A stretch of 64,000 bases of DNA from Streptomyces sp. NBC_01314 (GTDB lineage: Bacteria > Actinomycetota > Actinomycetes > Streptomycetales > Streptomycetaceae). The notes under the pieces were generated by a model. It was given only the letters and a program-made list of their open reading frames with translations. It searched no databases and had not been told where the DNA came from. The DNA lies in assembly GCF_041435215.1 (NCBI RefSeq), contig NZ_CP108394.1, forward strand, positions 8,928,001 through 8,992,000. The letters run 5' to 3'. The position numbers were made by a program, and so were the translations under genes. Each line of letters starts with the position of its first letter. Position 1 is the stretch's first letter. Below, one piece after another: positions 9,146 to 18,598 of the stretch.

Positions 9146-9158
9146 TCACGCCGCCCAC

Positions 9159-9347
9159 TCACCAGGTGGCGCGTACCTGGCGGATGATCCGTCGGCGCAA
9201 CCGCACCCTTCGGCTGCCATCCCGCAGCAGGCTCAGTCGGTCCAACTCCCAGTGTCCGTACTCGGCATGGTCCGTCAGCAGACGTGTGGCGTCCTTGCGG
9301 GAAACTCCGCGCGGTACGTACACGTCGACAAATTCGTATTCCGGCAT
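9159..9347 (-). CDS. DUF5703 family protein
   Basis: A 62-residue basic protein with the acidic/aromatic start MPEYEFVDVYVPRGVSRK and an Arg-rich C-terminus (RRVRLRRRIIRQVR). I recognise it as a small protein widely conserved in Streptomyces near chpC; its function is unknown. No signal peptide or membrane segment is present. It is transcribed divergently from the gene at 9396 and converges on chpC. Confidence 0.8.
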   Translation of the reverse strand: MPEYEFVDVYVPRGVSRKDATRLLTDHAEYGHWELDRLSLLRDGSRRVRLRRRIIRQVRATW

Positions 9348-9382
9348 CGGTATCTATTGTGCGGGCTGGGGCCCGGTACGGA

Positions 9383-9396
9383 TAGCGTCTGCCCTA
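9383..9396 (+). promoter_or_regulatory. -10 element placing transcription start at the ATG (leaderless)
   Basis: TAGCGT at 9383-9388 fits TANNNT and ends seven bases before the ATG at 9396. No Shine-Dalgarno sequence is present. The mRNA probably starts at or next to the start codon. Confidence 0.45.
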
Positions 9397-10073
9397 TGTC
9401 TGATGCTGCGCAGCCCACCGCTGCCGAGGTACGCGCCGCCGCCGAGGCGGTCAAGACCGCGCTCGACCGCCACCTGGCGGCGGTCGAACGCCGGTCGGGG
9501 GAGGACGACCCGGCCGTCTACGAGGCGTTCAACGAGCTGGCCGCGGCCGCCGAGGAGTACGACGAACTGCTCTACGACCGCTACGACGAGGTCACTCCCT
9601 TCGAGATCCCGGGCGGCACCGAGGACATGCCGCCGTACACCGGCCCCGAGGAACCCAACGCGCTCAGCGTGCTGATCCGCCGGGACTACACGGTGGCCGA
9701 GCCGCAGCGACTGCTGGCACAGGCCCAGCGGGTGGAGGCCGCGGAGGAGCCGGTCGGCTCCGACGGGGCGGCGGGCACGGTGCACGGTGCGCTGGGTCTG
9801 CTGTTCGGGGAGTTCGAGCCGGACGAGATCGCCTCCCGGCACAAGGAGTTCGGTCTGGAGGAGGGGGACTCCACGCTCTGGGTGACCGCCGCGGACGACA
9901 CCGCCGAGCCGGGTGAGTGGCTGGAGGCACCCTTCGAAGGGGTCGATCCGCAGCGGGTCGTCTGCCGCTTCGACGTCAGCGCGGTCTTCGACGACGACGC
10001 GGAGGACGACGACCTCGACGACGACCTCACGCTCGAGGACGAGGAGCCGGAACCATCGGACGCGGACCGGTAG
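9396..10073 (+). CDS. Conserved hypothetical acidic protein
   Basis: A 225-residue soluble protein that I recognise only as a Streptomyces conserved hypothetical. The N-terminal 60 residues are predicted helical (AAEVRAAAEAVKTALDRHL). The C-terminal 35 residues are almost entirely Asp/Glu, a disordered acidic tail. No signal peptide, membrane segment or catalytic motif is visible. The ATG at 9396 is chosen because a TANNNT element lies seven bases upstream; the longer reading frame would overlap the divergent gene's promoter. Confidence 0.75.
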   Translation: MSDAAQPTAAEVRAAAEAVKTALDRHLAAVERRSGEDDPAVYEAFNELAAAAEEYDELLYDRYDEVTPFEIPGGTEDMPPYTGPEEPNALSVLIRRDYTVAEPQRLLAQAQRVEAAEEPVGSDGAAGTVHGALGLLFGEFEPDEIASRHKEFGLEEGDSTLWVTAADDTAEPGEWLEAPFEGVDPQRVVCRFDVSAVFDDDAEDDDLDDDLTLEDEEPEPSDADR

Positions 10074-10160
10074 CCGATCTCAGGGCGCCCAGCGGCTGAG
10101 GGCGCCCAGCAGCTCAGGCCGCCCAGTGGCTCGGGGCGGCCGCCGCTCCGGCGGCCGCGG

Positions 10161-10198
10161 GGTTGTTCGTGGTTGCTCGCGGGGTTCCCCGCGCCCCT
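10161..10198. repeat. Dispersed extragenic repeat, copy 1
   Basis: The segment reads GGTTGTTCGTGG, then TCGCGGGGTTCCCCGCGCCCC. It is one of four related copies in the window (also near 24157, 52038 and 60362), always between genes. It lies in the 220-bp gap between convergent genes, which otherwise shows nothing clear. Confidence 0.6.
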
Positions 10199-10294
10199 GG
10201 GAGCCGCCCCAGGGGCGCACTGCCGTTGTCCTGGCCGCGCCCCGCAAGCACCGGGCCGCGTCGCACGCCCCCGCGCCCAGCCCCCTGCGGCCTG

Positions 10295-12688
10295 TCAATC
10301 AGCCGACGGCATCTGGGCCCTCAGCAGCGCCGGCAGCCGTGTGGTGCGAGGCTTCGCCGGAACCTCGGCGACAGCCCGCGGCAGGGCCTGTTCCACACCG
10401 TGCACCACGGACAGATGCTGCTCGGCGCGCCCGAAGGCCGTGTAGACCCAGGGCCGGCTCAGCGCCTGCGCCGCGTCCCCCGGCAGTACCACGACCGCGG
10501 CCGGCCACCGGTGTCCCACGGCCTGGTGCGCGGTCAGCGCCCACCCGTGCCGCACGGTCTGCTCGACCCGCTCCTTCGGTACGACGACGGCCGTGCCCGC
10601 GCACTCCAGGTGCAGTCCCTCGGCGTCGGCCTTCACCACACGGCCGGGCGTCGAACGGCCCGGGGCGGGCGAGTAGGCCACCCGGTCGCCCGGATCGAAC
10701 CCGCCGAAGCGGCCCGGACCGGGGTTCAGCCGTTCCTTGAGCGCGGTGTTCAACGCACGTGTGCCGGCCGCGCCACCATGCCCGGGGGTGATCACCTGCA
10801 CCTGCTCGGCGGGGATCCCGAACGCCCTCGGCACCGAGTCCACGACGAGCTGCGCGGTCCGGTGCACCGCCTCGCCCGCGTCCCGTACCGGGACGATGAC
10901 GACCTCCTTGCCGGGCGCGTCGACCTGGTTCAGCTCCCCGATCCCGATCCCGGAGACCAGCTCGCCGATGGGCCCGGGGTCGGGCGTCCGCGAGGCGACC
11001 TGCGGGCAGGCACGGGCGGCGAGCAGATCCGCGAAGACCCGGCCCGGCCCGGCGGACCACAGCACCCCCGGGTCGCCGCTGAGCACCAGCCGGGCTCCGT
11101 CGGGCAGCGACTCGGCGAGCAGAGCGGCGGTCTCGACGTCCAGCTGTGGCGCGTCCAGCACCACGAGCAGGTCGAGGTCGAGGGCGCCGTCCACATCCCG
11201 GCCGGGCCCCTCGGCACCGGACAGCAGTCCGGCAAGAGTCGTCACGGGGGCGTCCCCGCCCTCTGCGGTGTCCGACCGGGAGGCGAACCGCCGCCTCCCG
11301 TCCGCGCTGTGCGTCGCCGCGTAGGCCCGCAGTCCGAGCGTCCGGGCGGCCGTGACCAGCGCCGCCGGTTCCGCTCGGGCCGCCTCGCCGCCGGTGTGCA
11401 GCACGAGCCCGTGTCCGGCGACGGCGCGGATCAGCTCCGCGGCGGAACGCGGTGCCGACGCGGCGGCCGGGGCCCAGTCGGTCGTGTCCTCCTTGGGCAG
11501 GGAGTTCATGACACGGCCGAGTCCGTCGGCGAGGCTCTCCTCGGCGAGGGCGTAACGCTCCAGGCCGATGAGGACGCGGACCGGGCGCTCCTCCTCCGTC
11601 TCGTCGTCCTCGGCGTCGCCGGCCTCCGTGGCGGGCGGGGGCGAGGGCGCGGGCGCGGGCAGTGTCGCGGTCGGGGTGTCGTCGAGCGAGTCCTGGAAGA
11701 CCAGGGCCTCGCCCTCGGCGACGGTGCTCTGGACGGCCTCGTCGGGGTCGGGCACGGAACGCTGGGCGAGCGCGGCGGCCAGAGCCGGGACCTCCAGCGC
11801 CGTGTGCCCGGCGACGGCCGCCTGCTCCAGCAGCCACACGGTGACCGCCCGGCCGCGCCGCTCGTCGTCCGGGCCGCACTCCGCGCCGAGCAGTGCCCGC
11901 GCGAAGCCGTCCGCCTGCTCCGGCCGGACGCCCGGAACCCGCAGCAACTGCCAGGGATCCTCGCGCAGTCGAGCGTCGGCGCCCTCGCCGAGCGCCTCGG
12001 CGATCTGCGGCACCAGCGCCTCGGGTGCGCCGCCCTCGGCCAGCACCGCGCGCACCGCCTCGACGGTCTCGCCCGAGGGAGCCGTCGCACCGGCCGCGGT
12101 CGCCATGGGCTCCGGTCGCCGCACCGGCTCCGGCGCGGGCCGACGCGGAGCGGTCTCGTCGAAGGCGCCGGCCATGGGCTTCTGGCCGCCCTCCACGGCC
12201 CGTACGGCGGCCATCAGCTCGGCGGCCGTCCCGCTGAGCTTGGCCCCGCTCGTGATCGGCGCCTTCTCGGCCTTGCGTCGCTCGATCCGCTCCCGCTCCA
12301 GCCGCTGAGCCGCCAACTCGGCCTGCGCCTCGGAGGTTTCGGGAGCAGCCTCGCCGCCGGCTCCGGCGGTCCCCGCCGACCGGCCGTCCGCCGCCGACTC
12401 GTCCTCGCCCGCGCCGGAATCACCACCGTCGCCGACGACGGCACCGGCGGAAGCTTCCGTGTCGCTCCCGGCGGCTTCGTCCCTGTCGCCTCCGCTTCCC
12501 GGCCCGCCGGGCTCACCGGCTGCCGCAGCGGCCTCGCCCCCGGCCGTGGCCCCGCCCTCCGGCGTCGCCGCGAGCGCGGCCTCCCGGTCGTCGGGCGTGC
12601 CGCCGGGCGTGTCGGCGCCGTCGGCGGGCGTCCCGTCGCCCCGTCCCCCCGGCTCGTCCGTCTCCGTGGTCGCGGGCTCCGTGCTCAC
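10295..12688 (-). CDS. HhH / RecD2-like protein with degenerate helicase motifs
   Basis: A 797-residue protein. The first 200 residues are low-complexity, rich in Ala, Glu, Gly and Thr. A helix-hairpin-helix region (LREDPWQLLRVPGVRPEQADGF) follows, then a SF1 RecD2-like fold. The ATPase motifs are eroded: the Walker A position reads AGHGLVLHTGGEAAR with no GKT, motif II reads VVLDAPQLD rather than DEAS, and the late TVHKxQG motif is TAHQAVGHRWP. It may bind DNA structures without unwinding, or act as a scaffold. Its GTG start overlaps the stop of the aldo/keto reductase (GTGA), so the two are translationally coupled. Confidence 0.8.
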   Translation of the reverse strand: MSTEPATTETDEPGGRGDGTPADGADTPGGTPDDREAALAATPEGGATAGGEAAAAAGEPGGPGSGGDRDEAAGSDTEASAGAVVGDGGDSGAGEDESAADGRSAGTAGAGGEAAPETSEAQAELAAQRLERERIERRKAEKAPITSGAKLSGTAAELMAAVRAVEGGQKPMAGAFDETAPRRPAPEPVRRPEPMATAAGATAPSGETVEAVRAVLAEGGAPEALVPQIAEALGEGADARLREDPWQLLRVPGVRPEQADGFARALLGAECGPDDERRGRAVTVWLLEQAAVAGHTALEVPALAAALAQRSVPDPDEAVQSTVAEGEALVFQDSLDDTPTATLPAPAPSPPPATEAGDAEDDETEEERPVRVLIGLERYALAEESLADGLGRVMNSLPKEDTTDWAPAAASAPRSAAELIRAVAGHGLVLHTGGEAARAEPAALVTAARTLGLRAYAATHSADGRRRFASRSDTAEGGDAPVTTLAGLLSGAEGPGRDVDGALDLDLLVVLDAPQLDVETAALLAESLPDGARLVLSGDPGVLWSAGPGRVFADLLAARACPQVASRTPDPGPIGELVSGIGIGELNQVDAPGKEVVIVPVRDAGEAVHRTAQLVVDSVPRAFGIPAEQVQVITPGHGGAAGTRALNTALKERLNPGPGRFGGFDPGDRVAYSPAPGRSTPGRVVKADAEGLHLECAGTAVVVPKERVEQTVRHGWALTAHQAVGHRWPAAVVVLPGDAAQALSRPWVYTAFGRAEQHLSVVHGVEQALPRAVAEVPAKPRTTRLPALLRAQMPSAD

Positions 12689-13668
12689 AGCGTGCTCCAG
12701 TCGTGATCGGGATAGCGGTGCACGGGCGCCGACACGTCGTCGAGAGCCCGGCAGATCTCGTCAGGAAGACTAAGGGTCTCCACTGACAATGCCCCCGTGA
12801 GCTGCAGCGCGTTGCGCGCGCCGATGATGGGCGCGGCCACGCCGGGCCGGTCGCGGACCCAGGCGAGGGCCACCTGGATCGGGGTCACGGCGAGGCCGTC
12901 CGCGGCGGTCTGTACCGCGTCCACGATGCTGGTCGCCGCTTCGTCGAGGTACGGCGCGACGAACGGCGCCATGTGCTCCGAGCCGCCCCGCGAGTCCGGG
13001 GGCGTGATGTGGCGGTACTTGGCGGTCAGCACCCCGCGGCCCAGCGGCGAGGACGGGAGCAGGCCGATGCCCAGGTCCAGCGCGGCGGGCAGCACCTCGC
13101 GTTCGATGCCGCGTTGCAGCAGGGAGTACTCCATCTGCGTACTGGCCAGGCGGGTGCGTATGCCGGGGGCCGCGAGCTGCCAGGTGGCCGCCTTCGCGAG
13201 CTGCCAGCCGCAGAAGTTGGAGACCCCGGCGTAACGGGCCCGGCCGCTGCTGACGGCCAGGTCGAGGGCCTGGAGCGTTTCGTCCAGGGGGGTTTCGGGG
13301 TCGTACGCGTGGATGTGCCAGACGTCGACGTAGTCCGTGCCGAGGCGGGCGAGGGAGGCGTCCAGGGCGGCGAGGAGATGGCCGCGGGAGCCGTCGAAAC
13401 GGCGGTCGGGGTCCGGGACACTGCCGGCCTTCGTGGAGATGACCAGGTCGCGGCGGGGCACGAGCCCGTCCATCAACTGCCCGAGCAGGTACTCCGCCTC
13501 GCCGTCCCCGTACACGTCCGCCGTGTCGACGAGGCTGCCGCCCGCCTCCCAGAACAGCTTCAACATGTCCGCGGCGTCATGCTCGTCCGTGTCGCGGCCC
13601 CACGTCAGGGTGCCGAGCCCGATCCGGGACACACGCAGGCCGGTACGGCCGAGATGCCTCTGCTCCAT
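12685..13668 (-). CDS. Aldo/keto reductase
   Basis: A 327-residue NADPH-dependent oxidoreductase of the AKR superfamily (beta/alpha barrel). GLGTLTWGRD and LVDTADVYGDGEAEYLLG carry the catalytic Asp and Tyr. Lys lies in VISTKAG and His in VDVWHIHAYD. The C-terminal IIGARNALQLTGAL binds cofactor. The ATG at 13666-13668 opens the canonical MEQRHLGRTGLRVS; an ATG 12 bp upstream is possible. It is the first gene of a two-gene operon with the RecD2-like gene and is divergent from the F420-type oxidoreductase. Confidence 0.92.
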   Translation of the reverse strand: MEQRHLGRTGLRVSRIGLGTLTWGRDTDEHDAADMLKLFWEAGGSLVDTADVYGDGEAEYLLGQLMDGLVPRRDLVISTKAGSVPDPDRRFDGSRGHLLAALDASLARLGTDYVDVWHIHAYDPETPLDETLQALDLAVSSGRARYAGVSNFCGWQLAKAATWQLAAPGIRTRLASTQMEYSLLQRGIEREVLPAALDLGIGLLPSSPLGRGVLTAKYRHITPPDSRGGSEHMAPFVAPYLDEAATSIVDAVQTAADGLAVTPIQVALAWVRDRPGVAAPIIGARNALQLTGALSVETLSLPDEICRALDDVSAPVHRYPDHDWSTL

Positions 13669-13851
13669 GAACGGCGACATTACTGGCCGGAGTTCGCCAC
13701 GTGGGGGCCTGTGGACAACCGATTTCCCCGGGGCGTGTTCGTTGTCCGCGACCAGCCACACGCCACCCGCACTCGCCCTACGGCCCCGTCCCCCCGGTAG
13801 GGTCAGCAGCACAAGGGACGTTACTGATGGGTAAGGGGAAGGCTGGTCTAT

Positions 13852-14907
13852 ATGAAGCTCGGGATCAACCTCGGCTACTGGGGCGCCGGAATGGACGCGG
13901 ACAACCTGGCCGTGGCCCAGGAGGCCGACCGGCTGGGCTACGCGGTGTGCTGGGCGGCGGAGGCGTACGGCTCGGACGCCGCCACCGTGCTCAGCTGGGT
14001 CGCCGCCAAGACCGAACGTATCGATGTGGGCTCGGCCATCTTCCAGATCCCGGCCCGCCAGCCCGCGATGACCGCGATGACCGCCGCGACGCTGGACTCG
14101 CTCTCCGGCGGACGCTTCCGGCTGGGTCTCGGCGTCTCCGGACCGCAGGTCTCCGAGGGCTGGTACGGGGTCAAGTTCGACAAGCCGCTCGCCCGCACCC
14201 GCGAGTATGTGGAGATCGTCCGCAAGGCGATGACCCGCGAGCGTCTGTCGCACGACGGCGAGCACTGGACGCTGCCGCTGCCCGGCGGCCCCGGCAAGCC
14301 GCTGAGGCTGACCGTGCACCCCACCCGTGAGCACATCCCGCTGTACATCGCCGCGATCGGCCCGAAGAACCTGGAGCAGACCGGCGAGATCGCCGACGGC
14401 GCCCTGCTGATCTTCCCGTCGGCCGCGCACCTGGAGGACACCGCCGTCAAGTACCTGCGGGCGGGACGGGAGAAGGCCGGCAAGACCCTCGACGGGTTCG
14501 ACATCTGCCCGACCCTGCCTCTCGCCGTCGGCGACGACAAGGACGTGACGACGCTCGCCGACACCTTCCGCCCGTACACCGCGCTGTACGTCGGCGGCAT
14601 GGGCAGCCGCAAGCAGAACTTCTACAACCAGCTCGCCCAGCGCATGGGCTACGAGAAGGAGGCCGCCGAGATCCAGGACAAGTACCTGGCCGGCGACAAG
14701 GCCGGGGCCGCGGCCGCCATCCCGCACGAGCTGATCGACCAGACGACGCTGCTCGGTTCCGTGGAGCGCATCGCCGACCGGATGAAGGCCTACGCCGAGG
14801 CCGGGGTCACCACCCTCACACTCGCCCCGGCGGGCTTCACCCTGGACGAGCGGGTCGCCTCGCTGCGGGCCGGTTCGGAGGCCATGGAGCTGGCCGGGCT
14901 CGCGTAG
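13852..14907 (+). CDS. LLM-class F420-dependent oxidoreductase
   Basis: A 351-residue luciferase-like monooxygenase fold. It begins MKLGINLGYWGAGM and carries SGGRFRLGLGVSG and IYIAAIGPKNLE-like segments of the F420-dependent LLM family. Such enzymes use coenzyme F420 as hydride donor; the substrate is not evident. A TAGGGT element near 13797 and a GGGGAAGG stretch before the ATG suggest an ordinary leadered transcript. It stands alone, divergent from the aldo/keto reductase. Confidence 0.9.
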   Translation: MKLGINLGYWGAGMDADNLAVAQEADRLGYAVCWAAEAYGSDAATVLSWVAAKTERIDVGSAIFQIPARQPAMTAMTAATLDSLSGGRFRLGLGVSGPQVSEGWYGVKFDKPLARTREYVEIVRKAMTRERLSHDGEHWTLPLPGGPGKPLRLTVHPTREHIPLYIAAIGPKNLEQTGEIADGALLIFPSAAHLEDTAVKYLRAGREKAGKTLDGFDICPTLPLAVGDDKDVTTLADTFRPYTALYVGGMGSRKQNFYNQLAQRMGYEKEAAEIQDKYLAGDKAGAAAAIPHELIDQTTLLGSVERIADRMKAYAEAGVTTLTLAPAGFTLDERVASLRAGSEAMELAGLA

Positions 14908-15187
14908 CCCGAACGGCGCAGCGGCCGACGACAGCCGGGATCCGGCGGGAATCGGCCGCGCATCGGCCTCCGGAAGCGCTGCGGCCGTGTTGGGGGCTCG
15001 GAGGCCTTCCCCGCCACGGCCGCCAGGCGGGGCGACGCGGCACGGCCCAACCGGTTACGCCCCTCCGCCCGCCCGGCATCCTTCGTTCGGCGGATTTGTC
15101 CGACACAGCTGTTGCCCGGCTCCTGGTACCCCATTTGACTCGTTTTCTGCAGGACCCTGCCAGGACCCCTGCAGAGAGGTGCCTCCG

Positions 15188-15976
15188 ATGCTTTCGGCCA
15201 AGAAACTGTTCCAGGAGATCGTCGACAACGACGAGTCGTTCCGACTGTTCTGTTCCATCGCGGCCAGCGGGGAGACGCAGGGCGGCTGGGAGAACGCGCG
15301 CATCGCCGCGCTCGTCCCGCGGAGCGAGCGCGCACTCGCCCCCAGGATCACCCGTCACGGCGCGGACGAGGACAAGCACGGGCGGATCTTCAACGCCCTC
15401 ATGAAGAAGCGTGGCCTCCAACCCGTGGAAGTGCCGCCGGAGACCGACTACACCATGCTCCTGGAGCGCGACGGCATCGGCCTCGCGCACGAGAAGCTCA
15501 AGGCCGACGAGGCCCTTTCGGTGCGGGACATCATCGTCTACCTGTCCCACAGCCGGGTCACCGAGCAGCGTGCCGCCGACCAGATGGCGATGCTCCGCAA
15601 GCACTTCGAGGGCCACCCCGAGATCGGCAAGGCCATTCGGATGATCTCCGACGACGAGGACAACCACCTCGCCTACACCCACGAGGAACTGCTGCGGTTC
15701 GCGGCCGCCGGACACGGCCCTCTCATCCAGCGGACCCTGCGCGAGTGCGCCCTCGCGGAGATCGGCGTCTACCGGGACGTCAGCCTCGCCGTGATGGACC
15801 ACATGGGGCGCATCCTCGGCTGGCCGAAGGCCAAGGCGGCCGTCCTCGCCGCGGGCATCCACGCCGTGTACGCGTACGAGCGGGCCCTCGGCTGGCGCCG
15901 CATGGTCACCCTGGAGATGCCGGAACGCCGCGACGCCCTGGGCGGACCGGCGACTGCGGCCCCCGAGTTCGCCTGA
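15188..15976 (+). CDS. Ferritin-like domain protein
   Basis: A 262-residue all-helical protein. GADEDKHGRIF and DDEDNHLAYTHEE are the ExxH metal-ligand pairs of a four-helix ferritin/rubrerythrin-like di-iron site. It lacks a signal peptide and is probably a cytoplasmic oxidase or storage-type protein; the exact activity is unknown. The ATG at 15188 follows GAGAGGTG; the longer frame upstream (from 14987) covers a region with no codon bias. The 280-bp upstream gap has a TTGACT box near 15132 but no clear -10. Confidence 0.85.
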   Translation: MLSAKKLFQEIVDNDESFRLFCSIAASGETQGGWENARIAALVPRSERALAPRITRHGADEDKHGRIFNALMKKRGLQPVEVPPETDYTMLLERDGIGLAHEKLKADEALSVRDIIVYLSHSRVTEQRAADQMAMLRKHFEGHPEIGKAIRMISDDEDNHLAYTHEELLRFAAAGHGPLIQRTLRECALAEIGVYRDVSLAVMDHMGRILGWPKAKAAVLAAGIHAVYAYERALGWRRMVTLEMPERRDALGGPATAAPEFA

Positions 15977-16108
15977 GGCCCCGTGTAGCTGACCGCACGC
16001 GCGTGTGGGGCGGCGATCTTCGTCCACCTTCGTCCACCCGCGCGTACGGAATGACGCATCGCATGACGGCAGGGCGGCACGAGCCGCATGACGGCATGGG
16101 ACGAGGGG

Positions 16109-17104
16109 CTACAGCCAGCCCCGGCGCTTGAAGAGCCGGTACACCAGCACCTCCGTCACGACCATCAGCGCCATCAGAGCCGGATACGACCACACCCACC
16201 GCAGTTCGGGCATGTGCTCGAAGTTCATGCCGTAGACGCCGGCGGCCATGGTCGGGATCGCGGCCATGGCCGCCCAGGCGGAGATCTTCCGCATGTCGTC
16301 GTTCTGGCGGACGCTCATCTGCGCCAGGTGCGCGGAGAGGATGTCGGAGACCAGCCGGTCCAGGCCCTCCACGGACTCGTTGACGCGGGTGAGGTGGTCG
16401 TTGACGTCACGGAAGAAGGGCTGGGCCTTCTCCTCGACGAAGGGCACCGCGGTGGCGGCGTTGCCCGTGCCGGAGAGTCGGCCGAGCGGCGCGGCGAGGG
16501 GGCCGGTGGCCCGGCGGAACTCCAGGACCTGGCGTTTGAAGGTGTAGATCCGGGACGCCGTGTTCCGTGAGCCGCCGATGTCGGGGGAGAAGACCTCCGC
16601 CTCCAGTTCCTCCAGGTCGGTCTGGAGTTCGGTCGCCACGTCCAGATAGTGGTCGACGGTGGCGTCCGTGATCGCGTACAGCACGGACGTGGGGCCTTTG
16701 CCGAGCAGTTCGGGCTCCCGCTCCAGCCGGCTGCGTACGACGCCCAGGGGCGAGCCCTCGCCGTGGCGGACGGTCACGACGAAGGCGTGACCGAGGAAGA
16801 CCATCACCTCGCCGGTGGTCACGGTGTCACTGGACGGCTCGTACACGACCGGCTTGAGGACCATGAACAGCGAGTCGTCGTACACCTCCAGCTTGGGCCG
16901 CTGGTGCGCCTTCAGGGCGTCCTCCACGGCCAGCGGGTGCAGCGCGAACTCCTCCGTGACCAGGGCGAACTCCTTCTCCGACGGCTCGTGCAGCCCGATC
17001 CACACGAAGCCGCCGGAGGCGCGGGCGGCGGCCAGGGCGTCGGAGAGGTCGTCGGGGCCCTCGGTGCGGTGCCCGTCGTGATAGACGGCGCAGTCGACGA
17101 TCAC
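16109..17104 (-). CDS. CorA-family Mg2+/Co2+ transporter
   Basis: A 331-residue inner-membrane channel. The large cytoplasmic alpha/beta N-terminal domain is followed by a long helix and two C-terminal membrane segments. The signature YGMNF precedes the periplasmic loop with HMPEL. The protein ends in the basic tail LFKRRGWL. It probably forms the usual pentamer. The GTG at 17102-17104 has a GGAAAGGAA site. It is divergent from the phosphomutase gene. Confidence 0.92.
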   Translation of the reverse strand: MIVDCAVYHDGHRTEGPDDLSDALAAARASGGFVWIGLHEPSEKEFALVTEEFALHPLAVEDALKAHQRPKLEVYDDSLFMVLKPVVYEPSSDTVTTGEVMVFLGHAFVVTVRHGEGSPLGVVRSRLEREPELLGKGPTSVLYAITDATVDHYLDVATELQTDLEELEAEVFSPDIGGSRNTASRIYTFKRQVLEFRRATGPLAAPLGRLSGTGNAATAVPFVEEKAQPFFRDVNDHLTRVNESVEGLDRLVSDILSAHLAQMSVRQNDDMRKISAWAAMAAIPTMAAGVYGMNFEHMPELRWVWSYPALMALMVVTEVLVYRLFKRRGWL

Positions 17105-17210
17105 AGGGAGTTCCTTTCCAGGGGGCCTTGTCCACAGAGCCCGCGTCCGCGGAGCCCTTGTCCGCGGAGGCGTTGTCCACAGGGCCGAAGGGGGCCGTCG
17201 GGCGGGCGTC

Positions 17211-17224
17211 TAGGCTGGGGCGCA
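17211..17224 (+). promoter_or_regulatory. -10 element, likely leaderless start of the phosphomutase gene
   Basis: TAGGCT at 17211-17216 ends seven bases before the ATG at 17224, and there is no ribosome-binding sequence. The transcript should begin at the start codon. Confidence 0.5.
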
Positions 17225-17910
17225 TGCCCACGTTGATCCTTGTCCGGCACGGACGTTCCACCGCCAACACCGAGGGCGTGCTCGCCGGGTGGACGCCCGG
17301 GATAGCGCTCGACGAGCGGGGTGCCGCGCAGGCCGCGGCGCTGCCCGGCCGCCTCGCCGGGCTGCCGATCGCCGAGGTCGTCACCAGCCCGCTCCAGCGC
17401 TGCCAGGAGACGGTCCGCCCGCTCCTCGACGCCCGGCCCGGCCTCAGCCCGCACACCGACGAGCGCATCGGCGAGTGCCACTACGGCGACTGGTCCGGCC
17501 GCAAGCTCGCCGAACTGATGGACGAGCCGCTGATGGAGGTCGTACAGACCTATCCGACGGCGGTCGAGTTCCCGGGTGGCGAGTCGATGCGGGCCATGCA
17601 GCACCGCGCCGCGGAGGCGGTGCGGGAGTGGAACGCGCGCGTGGAGCGCGAGCACGGGGCCGACGCGGTGTATCTGATGTGCTCGCACGGCGACATCATC
17701 AAGTCGCTCGTCGCGGACGCACTCGGACTTCATCTGGACCTCTTCCAGCGGATCTCTGTTGAACCGTGTTCCATCACAGCGATCCGTTACACCCGACTCA
17801 GGCCGTTTCTCGTCCGCCTCGGCGACACCGGGGACTTCGCGTCCCTGGCGCCGCGCGAGCAGCCCCCGAGCGGTGACGCGACCGTCGGGGGCGGGGCGGG
17901 GGCACCGTGA
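17224..17910 (+). CDS. Histidine phosphatase superfamily, MSMEG_4193-type phosphomutase
   Basis: A 228-residue cytoplasmic enzyme of the phosphoglycerate-mutase-like superfamily. LVRHGRSTAN at the N-terminus carries the phospho-accepting His. SPLQRCQET, GEChYGDW and CSHGDIIKSLVAD complete the active site. It is the first gene of the actinobacterial set phosphomutase / DUF3090 / SCO1664-family / mshC. This suggests a shared but undefined role. The Gly/Pro-rich tail is likely disordered. Confidence 0.9.
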   Translation: MPTLILVRHGRSTANTEGVLAGWTPGIALDERGAAQAAALPGRLAGLPIAEVVTSPLQRCQETVRPLLDARPGLSPHTDERIGECHYGDWSGRKLAELMDEPLMEVVQTYPTAVEFPGGESMRAMQHRAAEAVREWNARVEREHGADAVYLMCSHGDIIKSLVADALGLHLDLFQRISVEPCSITAIRYTRLRPFLVRLGDTGDFASLAPREQPPSGDATVGGGAGAP

Positions 17911-18007
17911 TCGTCAACCGCAGTAGGGTGAAGCGGTCGCGGCGGCGCTGAACCAAGTCAGCAGCCGACGCGGCCGCTCCCGACGTCGATTCCAATGGAG
18001 ACAGGAC

Positions 18008-18598
18008 GTGTCCCGTCAGGTGTTCCTCTACGACCCCCCGGACCGCTTCGTGGCCGGTACGGTCGGGCTGCCCGGGCGCCGGACCTTCTTCCTGCAAGCC
18101 TCCTCCGGGCAGCGTGTCACCAGTGTCTCTCTCGAGAAGACCCAGGTGGCCGCGCTCGCCGAGCGCATGGACGAGCTGCTCGACGAGGTCGTGCGGCGCA
18201 GCGGCGGAAGCGCCGCGGTGCCGGCCGTCGTGCCCACCGAGGTGTCGGACACGGCGCCGCTGGAGGCCCCCGTCGAGGAGGAGTTCAGGGTCGGCACCAT
18301 GGCGCTGGCCTGGGACGGCGACGAGGAGCGGATGATCGTCGAGGCCCAGGCCCTGGTCGAGCTGGACGCCGACTCCGAGGAGGACCTGGCCGAGGCGGAG
18401 GAGCGGATGCTCCAGGACGAGGAGAACGGCCCGCCGATGCTCCGCGTCCGCCTGACCGGCTCTCAGGCCCGTGCCTTCGCCAAGCGCGCCCTCGACGTCG
18501 TCAACGCGGGACGGCCGCCGTGCCCGCTGTGCAGTCTGCCGCTCGATCCGGAGGGACACGTATGTCCGCGCCAGAACGGATACCGGCGCGGAGCGTGA
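18008..18598 (+). CDS. DUF3090 family protein
   Basis: A 196-residue protein beginning with GTG and MSRQVFLYDPPDRFVAGTVG. An acidic middle precedes the C-terminal zinc-ribbon-like PPCPLCSLPLDPEGHVCPR with four Cys. Its function is unknown. It occurs beside the MSMEG_4193-type phosphomutase and SCO1664-family kinase-like protein in many actinobacteria. Its 3' end overlaps the next gene by 37 bp, so the two are translationally linked. A TAGGGT element lies near 17922. Confidence 0.92.
   Translation: MSRQVFLYDPPDRFVAGTVGLPGRRTFFLQASSGQRVTSVSLEKTQVAALAERMDELLDEVVRRSGGSAAVPAVVPTEVSDTAPLEAPVEEEFRVGTMALAWDGDEERMIVEAQALVELDADSEEDLAEAEERMLQDEENGPPMLRVRLTGSQARAFAKRALDVVNAGRPPCPLCSLPLDPEGHVCPRQNGYRRGA

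Noticed and set aside
10295..12688. Active RecD-type helicase
   Set aside because: Walker A and motif II residues needed for ATP hydrolysis are missing.
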